Origin: Microcaldota archaeon
GTDB lineage: Archaea > Micrarchaeota > Micrarchaeia > Micrarchaeales > Micrarchaeaceae
NCBI GenBank assembly: GCA_027365215.1
Contig: DAHXNT010000036.1
Coordinates: 1-6,815, forward strand
DNA length: 6,815 bases
Direction of reading: 5' to 3'
The number at the start of each line of letters is the position of its first letter. The first letter of the stretch is position 1. Below the pieces are notes generated by a model. It made no database searches, was not told where the DNA came from, and saw only the letters and a program-made list of their open reading frames with translations. A program made the translations under genes and the position numbers. Positions 1 through 5,250 of this stretch are shown here, piece by piece.

Positions 1-917
1 CGCTTAAGTGGCGGATTGCATGAATGGCGTAACGACCCCCCTGCTGTCCCAACATTGGATCTGGTGAACTCACTACGCGGTGAATATGCCGCGATCTCCC
101 AGTGGGTAAAGAAGACTCTATGAAACTTTACTACAGCCTGTAGTTGTCATGAGATGTGTTATGCATAGCGTAAGTGGGAGCGTCGAAACAAGCGCTGCGG
201 CGCTTGCGGAGCGTCAATGTAACACCACTCTTAGCTTATCTCGTGGCTAACCGAGAGGAACAGCTGCAGGTGGGTAGTTAGGCTGGACGGCTGCCTTCTA
301 TAAAGAAACGAAGGTGTCCTATGCTCCGCTTAGGCGGGTTGGAAACCCGCCATCAAACATAAAGGCAAATGCGGGGCTGACTGTACCCCTAAAAGCATAG
401 GGTGCAGACTCGAAAGAGGGGCTTAGTGAACGCTGGTAGCTCTTTTAATGGGGCTCCAGGCTGTCAAACAAGTTACTCTAGAGGTAACCGATTCGTCGCC
501 GGTAAGAGTCCACATCGACCCGGCGGTTCGATACATCGTTATGGGCTCGGGTTATCCTGGCTGTGCACAAGCAGCCAAGGGTTGGACTGAAGTCCATTAA
601 AAACCCACGTGAGCTGCGTTCAGTACGTCGCGAGACAGTACGGTAGTAACTACTGGGAGTGTCAGTGCCGGAGGATAAGATCCCTTCAATACGAGAGGAA
701 CGGGGGATCGGCGCCTCTAGTCTACCGGTTGTGTAAGCATTGCCGGGTAGCCACGCGCCAAGGGGATAAGCCCTGAAAGCATCTAAGGACGAAGCCCTAC
801 CCGAAACGAGGCACTAGGACGGCCGCAATAGACGGCTTTGATAGGACGGGTGCGTAAACAGCGAGCTCACGCGAGCTGCGAACATACCGTTACTAAAGTC
901 TAACAAATGCGAATCTC
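1..917 (+). rRNA. 23S ribosomal RNA, 3' part (5' end outside window)
   Basis: Large-subunit rRNA from about E. coli position 1950 to the 3' end, covering the end of domain IV, domain V (peptidyl transferase centre) and domain VI. Landmarks are the GAATGGCGTAA segment (22-32), helix 73 (98-105 with 650-657), helix 74 (117-120 with 479-482), P-loop helix 80 (281-292), helix 89 (about 493-527), helix 90 (543-553 with 602-617), helix 91 (GGCTG/CAGCC, 559-576), A-loop helix 92 (583-596), helix 93 (623-641) and the sarcin-ricin loop (688-700). A2451, C2452, C2501, U2506, G2553, U2585 and A2602 are retained (487, 488, 537, 542, 589, 620, 637). G at 111 (E. coli 2058) is the usual archaeal state. Several other near-universal positions are changed; see findings. 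The 3' end is estimated by counting from ACTAAA at 892, so it is uncertain by roughly 10 bases. No intron interrupts this part. Confidence 0.97.
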
Positions 918-927
918 TTCTCTGATC

Positions 928-939
928 TTTTTTCTTTTT
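928..939 (+). terminator. T-run terminator after 23S rRNA
   Basis: Eleven T and one C (TTTTTTCTTTTT) lie about ten bases past the estimated rRNA 3' end, as expected for intrinsic archaeal termination, which needs a T-run and no hairpin. TTTCTTT (931-937) also pairs with AAAGAAA (944-950) around a six-base loop, but this stem is weak and AT-only apart from one pair. Confidence 0.65.
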
Positions 940-981
940 GTTGAAAGAAACCATAGCGCGAGCTCTGTTTGTCTCACGCCT

Positions 982-1011
982 GCGCGACGCGGATTCCAAG
1001 ACCGCGTGCGC
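982..1011 (+). other. GC-rich hairpin in rRNA-cgi121 spacer
   Basis: GCGC (982-985), a bulged G (986) and ACGCGG (987-992) pair with CCGCGT (1002-1007) and GCGC (1008-1011) around the nine-base loop 993-1001. That gives ten Watson-Crick pairs, nine of them G-C. A T-rich stretch (GTTTTGTTT, 1021-1029) follows. It could be a second terminator, a pre-rRNA trailer structure or part of a small RNA. No tRNA, 5S rRNA, C/D-box or H/ACA pattern could be fitted to the spacer. Confidence 0.45.
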
Positions 1012-1074
1012 TGCCGTTCAGTTTTGTTTCAGCTATCGCCGACTGTAGACTATCACAAGGCAGGTCAGGAATAA

Positions 1075-1083
1075 GATAATAAA
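1075..1083 (+). promoter_or_regulatory. TATA-box candidate for cgi121
   Basis: GATAATAAA is centred 32 bases before the ATG at 1111. With the usual archaeal TATA-to-start spacing of about 25-27 bases, transcription would begin at about 1105, giving a leader of only a few bases. There is no purine-rich ribosome-binding site before the ATG, which agrees with leaderless or near-leaderless translation. Confidence 0.45.
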
Positions 1084-1110
1084 GGCCTTCTTGCAATCTA
1101 AACTGATACA

Positions 1111-1623
1111 ATGTTGACGGAAAAGCTGCTGGACGTTGATCCGGACTCATTGGTAATAAAAAGGGCTTCCTGCCACGGCACGCTGCAGGGCCTTATGGAC
1201 AGTATGTCAGAGATAAGAAAAGCGGACAAGAAGTGCATAATCCAGGTCTTCGACCCGGAAGCCATAGTGAGCAGGGAGCACATCATCGCAAGTTATATCA
1301 ATGCCCTGGCGTCCTTCTCCGAAAAGGCCAACAGGGCAGGCAGCGTGAGCGTGGAGATGCTGCTGTTCGCGGCTATGACGAGGCAGATCAGCGCGGCAAT
1401 AAAGCTGGTCGGCGCCAAGAGCGAAGACGGCTTCGTGCTTTTCACTAACAGCAAAAGGGCGTACACCAAGCTCAGGGGGCGCCTTAAGGGCGTATCAGAA
1501 TTCAAGCCGACAGAAAGGGAATCGCTCAGGGCCGCGAGGAACCTGGGAATAAAAGCCAAGTCCGCAAGCTCGGTGACCAGGACTCTGCTTCAGGAAATGG
1601 CCCTGTCCGGATTAGAGCAGTGA
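1111..1623 (+). CDS. cgi121: KEOPS complex subunit Cgi121 (TPRKB-like)
   Basis: A 170-residue soluble protein recognised as the Cgi121 family. In archaea this is the small KEOPS subunit that binds the kinase Bud32 and contacts tRNA, supporting synthesis of N6-threonylcarbamoyladenosine (t6A37) in ANN-decoding tRNAs. The family core spans residues 43-103: FDPEAIVSREHIIASY (47-62), then an Ala/Phe-rich helix, SVSVEMLLFAAMTRQIS (78-94) and AIKLVGAK (96-103). A basic helical tail (about 115-160) follows. Archaeal relatives run about 150 residues, so the protein is full length with a slightly long N-terminus. The ATG is supported by the well-placed TATA-like element and by the lack of a better start inside. 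No other KEOPS gene is visible here. The rRNA on one side and sdhA on the other (62-base gap) do not suggest a shared job. The C-terminal residues after about 150 are weakly diagnostic. Confidence 0.85.
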   Translation: MLTEKLLDVDPDSLVIKRASCHGTLQGLMDSMSEIRKADKKCIIQVFDPEAIVSREHIIASYINALASFSEKANRAGSVSVEMLLFAAMTRQISAAIKLVGAKSEDGFVLFTNSKRAYTKLRGRLKGVSEFKPTERESLRAARNLGIKAKSASSVTRTLLQEMALSGLEQ

Positions 1624-1643
1624 AGCGAGAAAATTGCAAACAG

Positions 1644-1668
1644 AATAAAAACATTACCTGTGTATAGT
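1644..1668 (+). promoter_or_regulatory. Candidate promoter region for the sdh operon
   Basis: The 62-base gap before sdhA holds two AT-rich elements: AATAAAAA (1644-1651), which would give a leader of about 12 bases, and TGTATAGT (1661-1668), which would place the start at or just inside the ATG. Neither is a strong consensus match. There is no clear Shine-Dalgarno before 1686, so a short-leader or leaderless sdhA message is plausible. Confidence 0.3.
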
Positions 1669-1685
1669 TGAATTGCTGATGCTTC

Positions 1686-3413
1686 ATGGTGGAGTACGAC
1701 AGGGTGGAGACCGACGTCCTCATAATAGGGATGGGAGGGGCCGGGCTCAGGGCGGCAATTGAGATAATAGGCAGGGGCCTAAGGGTGGCGCTCGTGTCAA
1801 AGTCGCTGCTTGGCAAGGCCCATACGGTCATGGCCGAGGGAGGAATAGCGGCGTCAGTTGCTAATGTGGATTCGAAGGACAACTGGCAGGTGCATTTCTC
1901 CGATACAGTTGCGGAGGGCGTATACATAGGCGACTACCGTATGGCGGAAATACTCGCCAAGGAAGCGCCCGAAAGGGTCTACGAGTTGGAACGCTACGGC
2001 GCGCTGTTCGACAGGACCCCTGAAGGCAAGATAATGCAGAGGGCATTCGGCGGCCACACCTACAGGAGGCTGTGCCACGTGGGCGACAAGACCGGCCTGG
2101 AAATGATACGCACATTGGAGGACAAGATACTCCATACCGGCAACTCAAGGCTGCTGGACGAGACCGTCATAACGAAGCTGCTCAAGCGCGATGGAAGGAT
2201 GTGCGGGGCCGTCGGGTTCTCGCTCAGGTCCGGCAGGTTCATTACATTCGAGTACAAGGCCGTCATAATAGCGACGGGCGGCCTCGGCAGGATATACAAG
2301 GTGACATCGAACTCCCACGAGACGACCGGCGACGGGATAGCCATGGCGTTCGAGGCCGGTGCCGAGCTGCGCGACATGGAGATGGTGCAGTTCCACCCGA
2401 CAGGCATGGTGTATCCGCCGGGAGTGAAGGGCCTGCTAGTCACCGAGGGCGTCAGGGGTGAGGGCGGCATGCTGTTCAATACGAAGGGCGAGCGCTTCAT
2501 GCTCAGGTATTCGCCGGAAAAGAAGGATCTCGACGCAAGGGACGTGGTCGCCAGGGCCATATACCACGAGATACAGAACGGCAATGGAACGGAGCACGGC
2601 GGCGTCTATCTTGACATAACGCACAAGGGCGCGGCCTTCATAAGGAAGAAGCTGCCCGGAATGTACGACCAGTTCAAGGAATTCGCCGGGGTCGACATAA
2701 CCAAGGAGAAGATGGAAGTGGCGCCCACGGTGCACTACTTCATGGGCGGCATAAAGGTTAATCCGGAAACTGCCGGTGCCAACGTGGACGGGCTTTTTGC
2801 CGTGGGCGAGGCCGCTTCCGGCCTTCACGGAGCCAACAGGCTAGGCGGCAACTCGCTTGCGGACCTGCTAGTTTTCGGAATGAGGGCTGGGATCAGCGCA
2901 GCGAAGTATGCAGCTGCAACTAATGCGATCAAGCCGGACAGTGCCGAAGTCGAGGCGGAGATATCAAGGGTAAACTCGTTCATCAGTGGCAGCGCTACGC
3001 CAGCCGCAAACCCTTATGAGATAATAGATTCGCTCAGGGACGTCATGAGCGAGAAGGTCGGCATCATAAGGAACGAGCGCGACCTCGGGGAAGCGCTCCG
3101 CGTGATAGGCGAACTTAAGCAGAAGTCGAAGGGCGTATCGGTAAAGGGGCCCGTCCGCTTCAACCAGGGCCTGCTAGGTTGCATAGAGATGGAAAAGATG
3201 CTGACTGTGGCAGAGTGCGTGGTAAGGAGCGCGCTCTACAGGAAGGAGAGCAGGGGCGCTCACACGCGCAGCGACTTTCCAAAGAAGCTCAAGGAATGGA
3301 AGATCAACATAATATGCACGAGGTCCGGCGGGTCGGTGGATCTGTCCACTGAACCTGTTCCGGAGATGCCCGAAGAACTGAGCTCACTGATAAAACCGGA
3401 AGTGTATGAATGA
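1686..3413 (+). CDS. sdhA: Succinate dehydrogenase/fumarate reductase flavoprotein subunit
   Basis: A 575-residue catalytic subunit that interconverts succinate and fumarate on the cytoplasmic face of the membrane, passing electrons from FAD to SdhB. The N-terminal dinucleotide fold has GMGGAG (15-20). His46, in KAHTVMAEGG (44-53), sits where SdhA proteins bind FAD covalently. Substrate and catalytic motifs follow: HPTG (237-240), TEGVRGEGG (253-261) with Arg257, the DARD segment (283-286) with Arg285 as the likely proton-transfer arginine, HYFMGG (350-355) and HGANRLGGNS (381-390) with Arg385. The C-terminal helical domain ends with the SdhA-typical RGAHTRSDFP (523-532). Length is normal for the family. 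L-aspartate oxidase (NadB) shares the fold, but the C-terminal signature and the following sdhB argue for SdhA. The stop codon overlaps the sdhB start by four bases (ATGA), implying translational coupling. A GTG at 1689 could also start the protein, with little consequence. The physiological direction cannot be read from sequence. Confidence 0.96.
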   Translation: MVEYDRVETDVLIIGMGGAGLRAAIEIIGRGLRVALVSKSLLGKAHTVMAEGGIAASVANVDSKDNWQVHFSDTVAEGVYIGDYRMAEILAKEAPERVYELERYGALFDRTPEGKIMQRAFGGHTYRRLCHVGDKTGLEMIRTLEDKILHTGNSRLLDETVITKLLKRDGRMCGAVGFSLRSGRFITFEYKAVIIATGGLGRIYKVTSNSHETTGDGIAMAFEAGAELRDMEMVQFHPTGMVYPPGVKGLLVTEGVRGEGGMLFNTKGERFMLRYSPEKKDLDARDVVARAIYHEIQNGNGTEHGGVYLDITHKGAAFIRKKLPGMYDQFKEFAGVDITKEKMEVAPTVHYFMGGIKVNPETAGANVDGLFAVGEAASGLHGANRLGGNSLADLLVFGMRAGISAAKYAAATNAIKPDSAEVEAEISRVNSFISGSATPAANPYEIIDSLRDVMSEKVGIIRNERDLGEALRVIGELKQKSKGVSVKGPVRFNQGLLGCIEMEKMLTVAECVVRSALYRKESRGAHTRSDFPKKLKEWKINIICTRSGGSVDLSTEPVPEMPEELSSLIKPEVYE

Positions 3414-4261
3414 ACGCAACAAACGCTGACAGCAATGACGCAAAGGCGCATGCGCCTGCCAAGAGCGAGGGCAAGGGCAAGCGCAACACGCGAAAGTTCA
3501 AGGTATACAGGGAGGACCCGTCCGATGGCAAGGGCGGAGAATACCAAGAGTTCAACGTAGAGGTCGAGATCGGGATGGTGGTGCTCGACGCCATAACATA
3601 CATATCGCAGCGCGTCGACCCCACGCTTGCGGTGCGCTGGAACTGCAAGGCGGCAAGGTGCGGTTCCTGCGCCGCGGAGATAAACGGCGTGCCGAAGCTC
3701 ATGTGCAAGACAAGGGTAGACACGATAGAGGGCACGATAACCGTAGGGCCGATGAGGGCGTTCCCTCTTGTGAAGGACCTTGTCACGGACGTCTCATCCA
3801 ACTACGAAACCGAGAAACTGATGCCGGAATTCACGCCGAAGGAAGGCATGGCCGTTCCATGGAAGATGAGCGAGATGGATGTCACGCGTTCGCAGGAGTT
3901 CAGGAAGTGCATAGAATGCTTCCTTTGCCAGGACGTCTGCCACGTCATCAGGGACCATAACACAAATTACGTGGGGCCCAGGCATGTCGTCAAGGCTGCA
4001 TCGCTGGACATGCACCCTCTCGACACGCTCGACAGGTCGAAGCTGCTCACGGAAGACGACGGCCTAGGTTACTGCAACGTCACGAAGTGCTGCCAGGAAG
4101 TGTGCCCAGAGCACATAAGGATAACCGACAACGCTATAATACCGGAGAAGGAAAGGGCGGCGGACAACTTCTACGATCCGCTGGTGCGCCTGTTCAGGAA
4201 GGTGTCCAGGAGCGGCGGCGCCCGCGGCAATAACAACGGCAACAGCAACGGCAAGAGGTAA
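3410..4261 (+). CDS. sdhB: Succinate dehydrogenase iron-sulfur subunit
   Basis: A 283-residue electron-transfer subunit linking SdhA to the membrane anchor. The [2Fe-2S] ligands are Cys79, Cys84, Cys87 (CKAARCGSC) and Cys99. The second domain has CIECFLCQDVC (167-177) and CNVTKCCQEVCP (222-233). By family rule, Cys167, 170, 173 and 232 hold a [4Fe-4S] cluster, and Cys177, 222 and 228 hold a [3Fe-4S] cluster. The position that would supply a fourth ligand to the latter is Thr225, so a 3Fe centre is expected. The run from ECFLCQDVCHVIRDH (169-183) to ASLDMHPLD (197-205) resembles actinobacterial Sdh1 SdhB rather than E. coli SdhB, and Pro after the third-group Cys is replaced by His178. Odd points are an adjacent Cys227-Cys228 pair, a Lys/Ala/Asn-rich N-terminal tail of about 28 residues before the ferredoxin fold, and a Gly/Asn-rich C-terminal tail (269-283). 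A weak ribosome-binding site (GGAAGTG) precedes the start. Confidence 0.95.
   Translation: MNATNADSNDAKAHAPAKSEGKGKRNTRKFKVYREDPSDGKGGEYQEFNVEVEIGMVVLDAITYISQRVDPTLAVRWNCKAARCGSCAAEINGVPKLMCKTRVDTIEGTITVGPMRAFPLVKDLVTDVSSNYETEKLMPEFTPKEGMAVPWKMSEMDVTRSQEFRKCIECFLCQDVCHVIRDHNTNYVGPRHVVKAASLDMHPLDTLDRSKLLTEDDGLGYCNVTKCCQEVCPEHIRITDNAIIPEKERAADNFYDPLVRLFRKVSRSGGARGNNNGNSNGKR
4255..4259 (+). promoter_or_regulatory. Ribosome-binding site for the membrane anchor gene
   Basis: GAGGT lies six bases before the ATG at 4266 and overlaps the last codons and stop of sdhB. It supports this ATG as the start and translation of the anchor from the polycistronic message. Confidence 0.6.
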
Positions 4262-4265
4262 TATC

Positions 4266-4994
4266 ATGGCAGACGGGCAGGCAACGCGGACCATTTCGAG
4301 GCTTATACCATCAGAGTTTCTTGAGCCGAATCTTCGCCTCTACTCTTTCATATTCCTTCTGGTGATCGCATCATTGGCGTTCTACCTCTTCCCGGTCAAA
4401 GAGCTCAACGGATACATAGACCCATTCTATTCGCCGACGCTGCTGGTGCTCCCGCTGGTAGGCTTGTACAGGCTGACATGCTATGCATACAGGAAGGACT
4501 ACAACAGGCACGTGTTCAAGCACCCAGTCGCCTGCCCCGTCTACGAGAGGATGGACAGCAGCAGGAGGAAGTATAGCGGGGAGACCTCTACAGTATTCAA
4601 GGTCGAGAACCTGCACAGGTACTTCTTGTATGGGGCTATAGCGATACTCCCGTTCTTCTACTACGACCTCGCCATCTCGCTCACATATTCCGGTGGCCTG
4701 ATACTGAGGCTGGGCAGCATAATACTCGCGATAAACACCGTGCTGATAACGCTGTACGTGTTCTCGTGCCACTCCCTGAGGAGCCTGATAGGGGGCAGAA
4801 AGGACTGCTTCAGCTGCATGGCCGGCGCCACGGGAAGGAAGAAAGTATACGACGTGCAGTCTGTCTTCAACTCCCATCACGAACAGATCGCATGGGCGAG
4901 CCTGATATTCATAGTGTTCACAGACCTGTACCTAAGGGCGCTGTCGTCCGGAATACGCATAGACTACGTACTGTTCCACATAATGAGGCTATGA
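4266..4994 (+). CDS. sdhC: Succinate dehydrogenase membrane anchor, Sdh1-like (possible Rieske-type cluster)
   Basis: A 242-residue integral membrane protein directly after sdhB (four-base gap), so it is the anchor and quinone-reactive subunit. Five hydrophobic segments are seen at about 25-42, 57-72, 119-138, 146-167 and 209-225. Recognisable patterns are LTCYAYRKDYNR (70-81), a following HPVAC (86-90), YSGET (103-107), ENLHRYFLYG (114-123), CHSLRSLIGG (168-177) and TDLYLRALSSG (219-229). These match my recollection of the single large anchor of actinobacterial Sdh1 complexes (M. tuberculosis Rv0249c type), where the mycobacterial structure shows a Rieske-type [2Fe-2S] cluster in the membrane. 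Candidate ligands are Cys72, Cys90, Cys168 and His82, 86, 117, 169, with further Cys181, Cys184, His204 and His205. I cannot say which bind metal. It is unlike the short three-helix SdhC/SdhD pair, and larger than either. The anchor role is near certain from context; the cluster is inferred. Confidence 0.82.
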   Translation: MADGQATRTISRLIPSEFLEPNLRLYSFIFLLVIASLAFYLFPVKELNGYIDPFYSPTLLVLPLVGLYRLTCYAYRKDYNRHVFKHPVACPVYERMDSSRRKYSGETSTVFKVENLHRYFLYGAIAILPFFYYDLAISLTYSGGLILRLGSIILAINTVLITLYVFSCHSLRSLIGGRKDCFSCMAGATGRKKVYDVQSVFNSHHEQIAWASLIFIVFTDLYLRALSSGIRIDYVLFHIMRL

Positions 4995-5018
4995 CTATGA
5001 TTTGTAATTTGTGATCGC

Positions 5019-5189
5019 ATGAGAAGAATAATTCCGTCGGCGTTGAGGTATCCGCTGTTCTTCGTAGGCGTTATGGTGATGATATCCGCGGCGTTCGCAA
5101 GCAAGTACATGCCATCTTTCACGCTGGGGGATTCGTCTGCTGTTGCGGCTGTGGGTTTCATACTGTTCGTGGTGTCGATTGCGTTATGA
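5019..5189 (+). CDS. 56-residue two-helix membrane protein, possible Sdh accessory subunit
   Basis: A short open frame, 24 bases after the anchor gene. The sequence begins MRRIIPSALR and has two hydrophobic stretches, about 12-28 (PLFFVGVMVMISAAFAS) and 41-56 (AVAAVGFILFVVSIAL), joined by a short polar turn (KYMPSFTLGDSS). The basic N-terminus predicts it lies in the cytoplasm, with both ends inside. GTGAT (5011-5015) upstream complements the archaeal 16S tail, which supports the ATG, although spacing is only three bases. An in-frame stop at 4998-5000 fixes the upstream limit. Position at the end of the sdh cluster suggests a small anchor-associated subunit, but I recognise no family. It lies between two genes with little other coding potential, and the composition fits a real membrane peptide. 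Chance ORF remains possible. Confidence 0.6.
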   Translation: MRRIIPSALRYPLFFVGVMVMISAAFASKYMPSFTLGDSSAVAAVGFILFVVSIAL

Positions 5190-5208
5190 TCGCGTTATGA
5201 ATGTGATA

Positions 5209-5246
5209 TGATTAAATTAGTGCTCAGACAAAAGCGTTTGTGGTGG
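5209..5246 (+). promoter_or_regulatory. Candidate internal promoter and ribosome-binding site for fumarase
   Basis: In the 61-base gap before the fumarase gene, the AT-rich TGATTAAATTA (5209-5219) is the best TATA-like element. It would place a start near 5240, just before GGTGG (5242-5246), a partial Shine-Dalgarno sited four bases ahead of the ATG at 5251. The gene may be read both from the sdh operon and from its own start. The promoter part is weak evidence. Confidence 0.35.
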
Positions 5247-5250
5247 AGAA

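Noticed and set aside
402..590. 62-codon plus-strand open frame, and the minus-strand frame at 814-999
   Set aside because: The first lies inside conserved 23S rRNA structure (helices 88-92). The second overlaps the rRNA 3' end, the T-run and the spacer hairpin. Neither resembles a protein family.
1..917. Archaeal 23S rRNA intron or homing endonuclease, as is common near E. coli 2449, 2552 and 2600
   Set aside because: The sequence aligns through these sites with no insertion, and no LAGLIDADG coding is present.
1..917. 23S pseudogene
   Set aside because: Swapped but intact base pairs in helices 74, 90 and 93 and a full set of domain V and VI helices argue for a selected RNA. Still open if a second copy exists.
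922..926. D-box-like CTGA near the rRNA end, suggesting a C/D sRNA
   Set aside because: No matching RTGATGA C box lies at a workable distance, and four-base matches are expected by chance.
991..1012. Minus-strand tRNA T-arm (GCGG...CCGC with a TTGGAAT-like loop)
   Set aside because: The loop is nine bases and lacks TTC. No acceptor, D or anticodon arm could be placed around it.
2060..2584. Minus-strand open frames inside sdhA, up to 174 codons (also 4371-4880 inside sdhC)
   Set aside because: They are antisense shadows of GC-rich coding sequence over clearly conserved SdhA and anchor motifs, without family resemblance.
1686..3413. L-aspartate oxidase (NadB) instead of SdhA
   Set aside because: The length, the RGAHTRSDFP tail and the four-base overlap with an iron-sulfur subunit fit SdhA.
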